Assembly (NCBI RefSeq): GCF_003286085.1
Contig: NW_020825288.1
Span: forward strand, 27,652,001 to 27,716,000
DNA from: Drosophila persimilis
Taxonomy: Eukaryota; Arthropoda; Insecta; Diptera; Drosophilidae
Direction: 5' to 3'
DNA: 64,000 nt
Part shown: one piece after another, positions 1 through 12,222 of the stretch
Layout of the letters: every line of letters begins with the position of its first letter
How positions within the stretch are numbered: the stretch's first letter is position 1
Notes under the pieces: generated by a model
Databases searched by the model: none
What the model was told of the DNA's origin: nothing
The model's input: the letters and a program-made list of their open reading frames with translations, nothing else
Position numbers and translations under genes: made by a program

Positions 1-261
1 ATTTTTGACTTCTTTGCAAATCAGCAGTAATCCCCGATTTCTGGGTTTTTCTATAAATGTCATAACTGTAATACACAAATAGGAAGAATTTCTCCGAAGC
101 ACTTCAATCTAATCACTTCAAGTAGACAAACGTTAGCCGGTATTGCTGGAGCTGATGTCTTTATCGTCTGCACGTAATACTTGAACTAATCAACAGCCAC
201 TGATTACCAATAAATCATATATTATAATTCCTCCTGGGCACACTTTTTTACTTTTACTTAC

Positions 262-910
262 TCATTGTCGGCAATTTCTGCAATAAATATTGGTAGGACA
301 ACATAAACACCGCCGCCTGACATGCCAGCGAGAAATCGTCCCGCATATAAATAGGTTACGTCTTGGGCTGTATAGATAAGGATCCAATATACCTAGAAAG
401 AAAGAGAAATTAATGTGAATCAGACCTTGAGGAAACCCCCTCCATAGAGTGCTTTATCAGCTCGTACTCATACCATATTGGGAATTGCCAGAATATACAT
501 GCACATTTTCCTTCCTATACGATCGAGTAGCAGTCCAAAGATTATATTGCCCGACAGAGAGCCCAGACCGATCAAAGAGCCAACCCTATAGAATATAGTA
601 CTATATAGAATGCAGCCCTCTTTGGTTCACAGTAATCCACATACCAAGAGGCCTGAACAATGGTTAAAGGTGGTCCTAGGGGACTATTTTCGGAGCCCAG
701 AAGTCTCAAAGATGGCGACAGCCAGCCCACCGCAAGGCCGTGCGTCAGCGTCATTATATGCACTAAGCGTTATAGTTAGTTATTGATTAGTGCGTGTTTT
801 TGATGGACAACCGAATAGATTTACCCACCCGTCATTGTGGCAATAAGCTGCCATCGATAGCGCGCACTGAATATACTAATTTTCTTCGGTGGAACTTCAT
901 TCAAAATCAT
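262..910 (-). CDS. MFS sugar transporter (Tret1-like/SLC2 family), 5' part only
   Basis: Predicted membrane transporter of the insect trehalose/glucose-transporter-like MFS group; substrate unknown. Four exons join in frame: 829-910, 645-762, 474-585 and 262-392, each with GT..AG borders. The start at 908-910 gives MILNEVPPKK, followed by a first membrane segment around YRWQLIATMTVHIMTLTHG. The family signature LLLDRIGRK lies in exon 3, and a later helix reads RFLAGMSGGGVYVVLPIFIAEI, as in family members. The last exon ends in phase 2 at a GTAAGT donor (256-261). No matching continuation could be read in 1-255, so that stretch is taken as intron and the rest of the gene lies beyond the left edge. 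From memory the neighbours of CG14607/CG14608 include the transporters CG14605 and CG14606; which one this is cannot be told. Confidence 0.88.
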
Positions 911-1481
911 TTTGTGTCTTTTAATAGCACTTCACTTTATTTATAATGGGTAATGTACTTGGTAAGGCTGCCGTTTGCCTACTGAGAGCTTCCACCGCTG
1001 GTTGCAGACGCTTTTGTAGTGAAAATCACATCCAGATATGTACTACCTCAATCGCTTTGGTGATGTAAACACTCTTATAATGATTATAAAATTATTCAAG
1101 ATTAGATTGTGGCAGAGGCCTCCTCAAATTTGTTGCATGCTGATTAATACACTACACATATTGCTTTGGAGGAGGTCCAAGTGGTAGTTTTAGTTAGCAA
1201 CGCGGAATTTTAAGAGAAGAAAACTAAGTATACAATATATCAAGCAAAATGCGTGATTTTTGGCAATTTTTTTATAGCTACACTCAACTATGTTCTGGTT
1301 TTGATAAGAAAATGTAAATTTGTATAGCTTTTGACTAAATTTAAGCAAAGATTAGCAAAGTCATTGTTTGAGGGTCATAAAGTTGTAAAAATTAATCAGG
1401 TTAAACAGTGGATTTGATTGTATTAAGACGTTTGTTTGCGAGATTAAACAAAGTAATTTAGTTTTCACTTTTAAAGCGCTA

Positions 1482-1499
1482 CGGAGAGAGAGAGAGAGG
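1482..1499. repeat. (AG)n microsatellite
   Basis: A short pure GA/AG dinucleotide tract in intergenic DNA. Such tracts can bind GAGA factor (Trl) in Drosophila; that role is not shown here. Confidence 0.8.
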
Positions 1500-3521
1500 A
1501 TTCGCGTGTTTAAAATCAAAATTTTCATTAGATTAATAAACTTTCGAATTCAATTAAAGTTCAATAATAATACTTCACATATGATACTGGTTGTTGGTAA
1601 AGCCTCTTTGATCTGTAGAGCATTTTGACACCTGTTTAATGCCACTTCAAGTAATCTTCGATAAGATTTACAGATCATAAAACCAGCTACCAACCTTTTA
1701 TCTAATATGCAAATAACAAATAACTAACTAATATATCAGAGGTGATGCTCTACCTTGATGCTGGCTAAGATTCTGACACCTAGGCGTTTTTAGAGCATAT
1801 TTCATGAGGTTTTGAAACTAGCAAAGGTTTTATCTTTTAACAATTAAGTTGTTTGCCTTCCGCAGAGTGATTATCAAGCAGCAATTTAACATGTTTCATC
1901 ATAAAAGGAAAAAAGAAAATAGAAAACCCGAGACGGAACAGCATGACAACAAGTTGACGATGGGCTTTGCGGAGAGGTCTCTGGAGTGGGCCCCAATCAG
2001 CGATCGTGTCACAATAAATGATTTTCCAGTGATCAAGTTATTATCTGGCAGTTCCCTGGCCCCAGTCGGTCTCTCATCGACTGTCTTCTCGGAGTCGTAG
2101 TCTCGGCTGCTTATATCGATCGATAATGATGGGTTCCTGTGCTACCAACTCTCGGCAAACTCTTACATAAATCTTCGGTTGCATCGAGCGGAGGCTGTGC
2201 TGGTGCCGATGCTGGTGCTGTGCCCCTGCCTCATCGTGATTCCTTGTGGAGGAGACGTCTGTATTCGTGGCTGGAGTTGTGCACGGTCGGAGGTCATGCC
2301 CTCGGGTTTGTTGTGCAGTTTGTAAAATGCTCAATAAAAAAAAAATCAAATTTTTTCTGTGTCATTTGCATTTGCCTTTGCATTTGCAAGCCGTGACCAT
2401 ATTATATTATCGTATCCCCTCGTCTGTGGATCTTTGACACAGCCAAGACAATGAATGCATCACCACCCTCGTACGGATGATAGTAGCTTCTCTGGTGGCC
2501 AAAATCCTCCCGGCCTGTATTTCATCATTAGCACACAATTGTTGTTTTATAATTCCAAATGCTAAGATATCACTTTGGGTTGTTCAGCTGTCGTTTGAGA
2601 TAGATTGCACGCCTCTAACAGACTAGTGGCGCGGGTTCTTTGGCATTGAAATCACTTTTCACTCGTTTATCTTACGAGTATACTTGTTTTTTGTTCACAT
2701 TCCAGGTGGATGATGTGACAAAAAGTCGTGGAGTTTCCAGTTTTATTCTTGCCAATCGGAGAGATTTGGCTGTCAACTAACGATGCTGTATTGTCTGAAT
2801 CATTGCAATTTATTTTTCGGGTTTTTATTGGTGAAATATATATCTTACGAAACATTAAAAAGAATTTAAGTAAAGTGGGAAGTTGGCTTAGAATTCGAAG
2901 AATTAGAGACCAACCTAATGGGATGTTTCTGACTCTAACATTATAAAAATAAAAAAAAAGTTCTCTGCCTCTTAGAAAGTCTGAGAAACCTTCAATAATT
3001 CTGAGATATGTACAAAAATGTTTTAAAAATTATAAAAAATGTTAAAAACATTCTGCTACACGAGAAACATTTATCAAAGCTACCCAAAAACACATAACCC
3101 CCGACCATTAATCATGGGGCTTATCTGTATCATTGATCTTGACAAATGTGGGTCGAGTGCAAAAGCACATTTGAAAATCAGCGTCCACGACAACATGCTC
3201 GTATAAGTAGAAGGGCCAGGAATGTTGGCTAACTCCCCAGAAGCATGCCTATATTTCAGCCAGCAAAATAGTTGAAATCCTACAAAAAATGAACAATAAA
3301 TTCAACAAATTGCTGGTGCCACTGCAATGAACTCCAGTGAAGAAGCGGCATGCTGCAGCCAAGTGCTGAATGAATGACGGCATGAATGGATGAGTAATTG
3401 AAGGCAGCAAAGTATTGTTCTCATGCTGTGAGCACGTTGACAGTGTGCTGCTGCCACCCCGTGTGTGTGGGTGCAACATACCGTGGCGTATCTGGCAGAA
3501 ACTTTCGGCAGCACAGCATGG

Positions 3522-3539
3522 GGGCCCGGGCCCGGGCCC
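3522..3539. repeat. (GGGCCC)3 perfect palindrome
   Basis: Three uninterrupted GGGCCC units make an 18-bp self-complementary GC tract within AT-rich intergenic sequence. No gene boundary is evident next to it. Confidence 0.85.
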
Positions 3540-6500
3540 GCTAGCCATGGCGAAAATCGCACGTTTCTATGCAAATCTTCTTCGCTTTTCAATCATCTAC
3601 ACGACTAGACCACGGTGGCTTCTGTTATTTCTTGTTATTTCTTTTCTTCTTCTTAGATTTTTGTTTTTTTTTTTTGGCTGTCTGGAGACGTTTTTGGTGG
3701 CCTGTAGGCAATAATTATCGCTTGCATTACGTATTTCGGCTGCTTCTCGCTTTTGTTTTCGGCTTTGGGTCTTTGGGGCTTTGGTGCTCTGTGGATGCTA
3801 CGTCGGCTGTGTGGCAGTGTGGCAATCTAACTGGGGTTGGCATAGAAAACAGGCGTTAAAATTAACGGGAGTTAAATGGTTTTTCAATTTACAAAAGGCA
3901 AAGGCTGAGACGAAACAAGATTGCACCTAGGGCCACCATCCCATGCATCTCTGATGGATAGTTTGGGGTTAAATATAGGCTAGATGACTTCTGAGATACT
4001 TCTACAATGATTTGACACTTTGCCCGAACTTCCACTGAATTACTTTTCAACAACAAAATGGAGAAACGACCTTTTAAGGTTGTTGCACAAGGTGTCAGAG
4101 GGGATTTGTACGCGTATTTCTTTTCATGTGATCTTTAGTTTGGTTTACGCTGGTTTTTGGGCCAAAAATGTGTACAAAATCAATTAGTTGTGGCAATGAT
4201 TTTCTCCAACAAATTGGCATGCCATTTTCAGTGAGTTTTAAGGGGAAAAATGTCCTTGAAAATATTAGGGAGGGCTTGGATACTCTTGACTTCTGCAAAG
4301 ACTCCCAGCATTCCAACATTCCTGATAATAATCTTCAATGCCAGAACCTTTAGCGGAAGACACTATGATAATAAAATGTTTATTATAGAGAAACTCTATT
4401 AATTCTTGTAATTCTGTTGAACATTATCAATTGAGCAATTCATTATGATCGCATGCAGCCTGCCATTCTTAATGAGCAAACGCCGCTAACTCAATGTCAT
4501 TTGCATCACCCCAGCAGCAATGAAAAAAAAAAAACAAAAACATTGTCAATAGTTAATAATGGAAAGGAGTCAAACAGCCAAAGTCGAGAACCGAATCGCC
4601 ATTAAAATCACGTTAAGCAGGCAACTGGCAGAAGGTAGGAGGCAGGCCAGGCCATTACGACCATCACTTCTGATTTTGAATAGAATCCAATGTTAATTTT
4701 ACATGAACTACTCATACCATCGCTGGATCACTGGATAGAGATACCATTATGGCAGGCCTTAGTGGAAAATTTCGTGGGAATATTTGTGACTGCGATTATT
4801 TAAGCATTTTTGCGCTACACCAAAACCATAATCGCAGGCCCAATGAATCGGCATCGGCATCTGCATCAGCATTTGCTGCCTTCGTGTGGAGAAGGAAGCA
4901 GAAGTTGCTTCCAAGATGAGTCCAAGAAGAGGGAGGAAGCCTCAGCCTCAGTCTCAGCATCAGCATCGGCTGTATCCAAAAACCAAACGAAAATCAAACA
5001 AAATTATTATGCAATCGAGTCGATCGCTCGCCAGGTTCCCTCCTGTTTGTGGGCCCCGCAAAGAAGCTGGACAAAAATCATCATAAAAACTGTCCACTGT
5101 CAACTCCTCAGCTGTCTTCCCTTTTGCCCCATTGTTTTGTGGTTCACAAACACATAAAAAAAACAAACAAAATCAAACTCAGCCAAGAAACAAGAAACGC
5201 CTCAAGTCAAAAAGTCGTCACTGCGAGCATTTCGAATCTTTAATTTGCGATGTTTTTGTGTGCTCTGCCTTCCACGGGCGGGCAATCGAGCAATCGAGCA
5301 GTCGACCCACAGACCCCCCACCCCCACTACAGGGAGGCCAGGCCAACTCTTCGTTGGAAACCCTACAAGTGCTTCCCCTTCCTCATTAAGCGCTGATGGA
5401 TTTTCAAACTGTCATCCCGCTGATTGATTGAAATCTATTTCAATTGAATGTGATCAGCATTTAATGCAATTGTGATATTTATGCAATTTTATGGGAAATT
5501 ATGAGAAAGCGGGTTAATCTTTTAAGATTTTGACATATCCAAGACAACAGCCCTAATTGACACACAAATTATTTTGAGCAATTAGATGGGTCCCTTTACT
5601 TTATTTCTGTCTATTTGGCTTAAATGGTAATATGAAGGTTCTTGAACCTTGAAAGAGCTATTCAAATATCTCTTTTCTCATAAACTACTTCTAAATACTT
5701 TCTATGTTCTGTTCATTTACTACCAATAGTCTCCAAATATCCATCTTTTTATTATTTTTATTTGCACGCATTGGAGGCCACACCTAGTAGAACATTTATA
5801 CATTAAAAGTACACAACCAAGTCGTATATCATTCTTTTATAATTAATTATTCTTAAATAAATCATTATTAAATCTATTTATAGCTTAATTCGTATAAAAC
5901 ACAGTGATATAAAAATGAATAGCTACACAGGTAAAAATACGAACGCTGTTCTCTTCCTAAAGATGAATTCCAAAGCTTTGCTACATACTCATTACACGTT
6001 TGAAACCAACAATTAAATAAAATATTTCAAATTTAACAGCTACCTTGACAGCAGTACCCGAACCGCAATGTTAAGCTTTAACAGTCGTAAAGCCTATAGC
6101 TCTGTTAAGCTTCGGTTGTCTGCCGAACGCTATCTATCTCTCTCCTCTCTCTTCCGCTGCGACCGGTTGCAAAGGCATTTTGTGTTTGGTTTTTGTCTTT
6201 ACGGCTGCTGCTGCTTTTGGGCTTTGAGGAAGATGTGGCAAAGATCTTCGTTTTGCGGTACGACGACGGGGCGCCCGCCGACGATGACTCTGATCTCTGC
6301 CTTTGCGCCGCGGCTTTGAGAGCGTTTTTCGCTAAACAGAGTTTCGAGTCCGGGGGCCCCACGAACCGCTCAACTACTACTAAAGTTGGACGCCGCATTT
6401 GCCAATTGAAACATTCAAATGTGAATATCGTACGGGTGAAGACGTCTTCTGTTCGTCTGGCTCCGACTCTGGCTCTGAGATCCCTCGTACTGTATTTTGT

Positions 6501-6671
6501 AAAAATAATTTTATGTGGATAACAATCTTAAAAAGTGATTCAAGTGATGGAATTTTTAAACATTTTGTGTTCATAAAAGATAATTTTTTACAATTTTTTA
6601 AGGAAGAAAATAATGAATTTTTAAAGGAACTTACGATAAAGCAAAGGATTATAAAACATACAAAAATATAA

Positions 6672-6852
6672 AAAATCACTTCAAGTTTTTCACAGTCTTT
6701 ACCATCATCTACTGCTAATGAACTTGGCCCAAATCCCCAGATTACCCATTAAATTAAATCAATTCCCTTTTTTCCACTGTGGGATTACCAAAAAAATTGC
6801 TCCTAATGATATATTCATACCGCTGACATGATGAAAAACTTGAAGTGATTTT
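6672..6852. repeat. 21-bp perfect inverted repeat with 139-bp spacer
   Basis: The arms 6672-6692 (AAAATCACTTCAAGTTTTTC plus A) and 6832-6852 are exact reverse complements over 21 bp. The spacer is AT-rich and noncoding. The arrangement resembles the terminal repeats of a small MITE about 181 bp long, but no flanking target-site duplication is visible. Outside the arms the sequences diverge at once. It could equally be a hairpin-forming transcript or chance. Confidence 0.6.
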
Positions 6853-9333
6853 GTGCTGCCAGCGAGAAAAACCATCAACTAAATCGTGATATCTGTGCAT
6901 TATAACATAATTCCTCTCTAGCCCGAAACAAATAATACACCAAATAATCGACAATAGTGAGACAACATTGCCACAACAGTTACACGAAAAAGTGCAACAT
7001 TATAGCTAATATTCACAAGCGAAACAGAAAACAAACACAAAAAAAAAAAACACATCAACTTGGAGAGCGGAAAACTTTGTCATAAATAAGTTTATAGCTA
7101 AACCTACATATTACTTCCATCACGAAACCGAAAGCAGCAAAAAGGAAGCTGTGGAAGATTGAGTTGCTGCCACAGTTACTGCCTCAGTTACTGGCGAGTT
7201 TTGCTGCCACACAAACTGACATTCAGAGCACCGCTGCCACTGATGCCGCTGATGCCGCTTAAAGGTGAGTGAGGCGCTGAACCCCTGAATACTGAATGCG
7301 TTTGGGCCAGGAATTCCGACAGCTCCACAGATCGACAGCTGAATGGCCAGCTTCTAATAAAATGCCAAACGCATTTCGTACGCATGAATGGACAAAAATT
7401 ATGTACATCTCCTTTCACAAAAACCTCATCCTACTTAGATTTATTGTATACATTTTCTACTTAATTTTATTACTTGTTTTTGGCCGACTCGCCAGAGGCA
7501 AAGCACCAATAATGCCTGCTAAAATGTCAATGTGTTGGTTAAATATTGGACAGACAGTTTTTTATGGTGGCTCTTGTACGGCTATAAGTTATGCAAGTCC
7601 CCGACCACTTGCCGCTTGTCTAAGATGCACCATAGGCCAAGATACAAAATTTCAACTAAATTATGATACTTGACCAAGATTTTGAAAAGTAAAAGGAAGT
7701 GAAGGCAAATTCTTAGAGGTATTCCATTTGAATATCTTTAGAAAAAGTTGAGTTTCAGGTTCCACAGAAGTACTCTTCTAAATAGCTACGTTTTTTGTAG
7801 CTCGTAAAAATAGATTTTTTTGAAATGTAGTACATTGGATGGCACTTAAGATACGACTTTAAGAACCATCTTTGGATTGTATGAAGGAAAACATGCAGTA
7901 GATAGATATCTATCTGTGAGATCTTCCGAGCTTTTTGTGGGTGCCTTCCTTCAGGAACGCAAACAGCATATCCCTTGACTCTAATCCTAGGGAATCTGCT
8001 ATACAATACTCTATTCTCCCGTGACAAGACCTTGTAAAAACCAATCCAGGAAGACTACAACAGAACACAAAAAACGTTTGTTGTCAAACATTTTTAATTA
8101 AAAGTCGAATAACTTAATTAAGTTGGCACACAAAGTCCATCAAAGTCATTACAATTAAAACAATTAGCATTAGCTTTGGCTTAGCTTCTTGTTTTCTTCT
8201 TAATCAACGTAAATATTAATCGGTTCTAGGCGAATGAAATGATGGACAATTTCCATAAATTTTGCATTCGCCAGGGGCGACTTTTGGCTCGATGATTAAT
8301 TTGCAAAATTGTTGGTTACCATAGATGAATAGATACAACAATTAAAAGCCACGCAAAAGCCTCAAAATGCCGGCATGCATTTCGGTTGTTTTTTTTTTGT
8401 TGTGTTTTTCTAATTTTTTTCTACTGCATAAATTTTGTGTTGCAAAATTTGCAACCACAATTGTTGCCTAGTCTTGGCATTGTTATTAACGAATCTAAGA
8501 TAATGCTGGGTGGCTCAGTGGCTGGGCTGAGCACACAGGTCAAGGATGAACGCGGCCCCAGTAGCACTCAGAATATAGACCCTTGGAATTGGGGGAGGAG
8601 TGCTGTGGCTGTTGCAGCTGCAAAGAGTTTTTCTGGTTGTTTTGTGTTAGATAATTCCAATTGGTGTGCACTCTGTGATTACAGGGAGAGAGACCCACAG
8701 AAAGTAGTGCAGGGAATTGGGAAATGCGCGCGCCTTAAATGTCAAGAGGTGCCACAGTTTTGTTTTCTTCTTGTCTCGTGGCGCAAATGAACAAAAGAAA
8801 AGCGAGCCGGGCCAAAAGAAAAGACAAAATTTAGGCCAAATGTGTGACTTAACCGTCTTTCACATCACATCACATCCACCCACTCACACCTACACCTACC
8901 TATATACCTATAACAGGGTCGGGTCGGAAGAAAACAAGGGCCAGGGATAGGGATGTGTATGTACGTACACTCGTACTTTGTGTTTTATGTGGCAGGGGGT
9001 TAAAGTTGAATGGGGAGAGACCGAAACGAGTCTCCCCAGCCGAAAGGCAGCTGGAAAATAAACCAAAATGTAACAAAATGAATGCTACAATATAATTTTT
9101 GCCTGTTGTTTCGTCTGTCCCAGTCTGCAGATGGCCAGATAAAAGTTCAAAATGCGAATGGTTGTTGTTGTTGTTGTCTTAACCGGGTCTAAGTCTACGT
9201 CTGGGCACCGGGCCCTGGTCTGGTTCGGATCTTGGCCAGGTCTGGTCTGCTCATTAACGTTTTGCCAGCGAAAGAAATGGCAAATAAATTAAAAAGCCAT
9301 TCAAGCAACAATACCCTCAAAAGGAGGATGAAT

Positions 9334-9335
9334 CC

Positions 9336-9377
<42 letters not shown>

Positions 9378-9378
9378 G
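9334..9378. repeat. (TC)n microsatellite
   Basis: A nearly pure CT/TC tract of about 45 bp with a few TG interruptions. It is intergenic. Confidence 0.9.
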
Positions 9379-9410
9379 TGTCGTTGCACAGGGAAACTAG
9401 TTGGTGTAGT

Positions 9411-9590
9411 TTTGTTGGTGTAACTCCTATTGGTATTGTTGATATTTCTGGTATTCTAATTTTTGTTATTGGAATTGTTGGTATTTTTATTGTAATTGTT
9501 ACAGTTGGTGTTATTACTGTTGGTATTCATTTTGGTGTTATTTCTGTTGGTATTGTTGTTGAAATTGTTGTTGTTGTAATTGCTATCGAT
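9411..9590. repeat. Degenerate GTT/ATT trinucleotide-phased tract
   Basis: About 180 bp with a strong three-base period (GTTGGTATT-like words recurring). Read on the minus strand it gives a long asparagine-rich frame. It looks like a decayed AAC/AAT microsatellite rather than a gene, since there is no start, splice or family support. Confidence 0.6.
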
Positions 9591-12174
9591 GTATCTTGTA
9601 CTCCATTCCAAGTGTTGATGCGTTAACTGGCGCTGCGTGCGCATCGCTGAAAACCCAATGAGCCGCAACTGAAAGACGAAACGAAACGAGATGAGACGAG
9701 CCAAGACGCCGTGGAGCCCCCAAGTAAAAGTACCCCACAACGATTCCTTGTAGACAACACCACACAAACAACCTTACAATAGCTGTTGTTGTTGCTTGCT
9801 GTTGTTTTTGTTAGACCATCTTTAGTGATTAATGAAGTGTAAATAATGTTGATGTTTTGTATTGTTTTTTTTTCGAAGCAACCTCATGATTTCAACATAC
9901 ATATTCTAGGCGGACTTAGTTGGGGTTTTTCCTCCGGCTTAATGCTGCGATCTATCATCACCTCAGTGCCTGTTCTTAAGGTGTTCATCGAGGGAGCTTA
10001 TTGTGGCAACAGCAGCAGCAGTCGCTGTAAAAACAAAAGACTTTGACAACGAACTTGCTGCTGGCCGCAAAAGCATAAAACTGCAGATAAAAACCTCAGC
10101 TAAACCTTAGTTTTTGTGTGCCGTATTGTCATTTGGCCAAATGTCAGCCAAGTGCACTACAGTCATAAATAAACCATTTGTCAATGTTTTCAACAGTTTC
10201 GGTTTTTCGTGGTCACACAAAAAACCGTTGAGAGAACGAACTTGAACTTTTTGAAAAGGAATTGTATTGATAGTGTAATGGGACCCGATGAAAACAGTGC
10301 TGAAGTGTTGAAACAATAACTTAAGCTGTGGAAAACGGTACATGCCTGAGGCTTTTCCTCGAAGCAATGATAATTTGAAATGCCTATAAGCTCTTCCTTA
10401 ATCATAGTTATCCACTCGAATGCGTAAACTGTTCAATTACATCATGATTTTAAATATGATCATCAAAGCAACATTTACCAGCTAAATGCCAGCTGTGCTA
10501 TCGCTGGAGATTCTGAAATTGCTGCCACAAACGACACACGTGCGTCGCGAATTGCGCGTGGCGTTTGTCAGCCTTTAACGGATGGACTCCGGCATAGCCA
10601 TAGCCATAGCCAACTTTGATATATGGCCCCAGAGCCAGTCGGCAGGAGGCTAAATGTCAGGCCGAAATGCTGACCTCCATGGCCTGACAGGCAACGTTTA
10701 GGCCATTTTAGGGCTGCCTGTTGAATGGCATTTTGATCTGCATCCACGGCTGCATTGGCCCCCACATGAACTTCGTTGCAAAGAGCTGCCAAAATTGGCA
10801 ATTGAAAGGCATTCATTGGCTTATATATCACTTTTATAGCTTGAAACTCTTTGAGTGCTTCAATTTGGTTTCGGTTGTGAAAAAATGTTGTCTCAAAGAT
10901 TTGTGTTGGGCATCAGTTCTGAGGTGAAACAAATGCAATTCTGAAGAATTAAAATTCGATTTGAATAGCAAATAATCTTAATTATCGCTGTGCCATATTC
11001 CCATTCAGCGAAACATTGAATAAGCGGCTAAATTTCAGCACGCATTTAGCCATCTCCCAGAACGAGTTTTCTATTGCGCTTTCTTTGATTGTTTATCTTA
11101 GTTCAGAGTTATAGATATTTTATATGAGTATTTTACAGCTGCTGGAGAACTTGTTTCCAGCATATTCCGATTTATATTTGTTTTCGTTTTGCTTGGGGCT
11201 TAGGCAGGATCTAAATTGGTCAAATGATATCATATGGGGGTTTGTTTGGGTAAAGGATGCTCACCGAATACGATCAGAAAACAGGTTGTTCCATAGATGA
11301 TTCATAAAGTTTATATGCATAAAATATGAAGACACTAATGTGTTTTATAAATAGGTGTCAGTCAAGGCTAGAATCTCGAGTTGCCGTTCTCACAGCGGGA
11401 CGGTTGGGCCATAAAATTATGATCGAAAAATGTATTATTTCCCACTGAGATTAGGCCATTAAAAGCTGCCATCATTCAACGTCTTCTAAGCGATTATTGC
11501 CCATGAAAACAAATAAGAAGAAACTGTCAATAAGCGTGTGTCTATTGGGGCACTACAGATTGATATCAATTTCAGGCAGCCGACAGGCAATTAGAGACGC
11601 CTCGATACACACACGCTTACTCTGAGAAATCAAAACATAAATCATTGAAGCCAAAATAACAAATTCCGCATTTAATTCCTTGATATTGTTTGATATTTTC
11701 AAGCACAATCAAAATGCTGCTGAAGGCAGCCAAAATGACAAGAGCTTTCAGCAGTCATAATAGTCTATGATACTCGACAAAAAAGGCAGAAAAAACTCTA
11801 TGATATGTTGAAAACTTGTTGTCGCTTACAGCACAAAGAGTTTTGGTGGATGTCAAAGTCAAGTTCGTTACCTGAGTCTTTTGTTGAAATCGTTGTCTAG
11901 AATCGTATAATGGAGCTATGATTAGTTTAATATCTCCAACTCTTAGTTTATCGTTGGAAAAAGCAAACAAAAAATGTAATTTTCCTAGCCATTTCCGCTT
12001 GAACTCTTACCACTGACACGCTGAACAGAAACCAAAACCGAATCGTAAGAAAAACCAAATCAAAAGTGACTTTCATTTACGTGGCTGCGGCACACACAAA
12101 CAAGAAACAATTACTCCTCCAGACAATAAGCGACTAATTCGCAGCTTCATTTCAGTTAGGGGCTAACATATACA

Positions 12175-12222
12175 CGTACGTATATGTATGTATGTATGTA
12201 TGTATATGGATATGTATGTATA
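12175..12222. repeat. (GTAT)n microsatellite
   Basis: Imperfect TATG/GTAT tetranucleotide repeat of about 48 bp in intergenic DNA. Confidence 0.85.

Noticed and set aside
1-255. Possible continuation exon of the MFS gene
   Set aside because: Translations after the available AG acceptors do not give the expected next membrane segment, so it is treated as intron.
6399-6671. 90-codon plus-strand frame next to the inverted repeat
   Set aside because: No ATG at its start, AT-driven Lys/Asn/Phe composition, no transposase-like motif.
7296-7673. 125-codon plus-strand ORF with a hydrophobic segment
   Set aside because: It sits just after a GTGAGT donor, in AT-rich DNA. The hydrophobic stretch comes from T-rich codons. 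No family similarity, no promoter, no signal peptide.
8386-8790. 134-codon plus-strand frame
   Set aside because: It opens on a T-rich run without ATG; the first in-frame ATG is a third of the way in, and composition is not protein-like.
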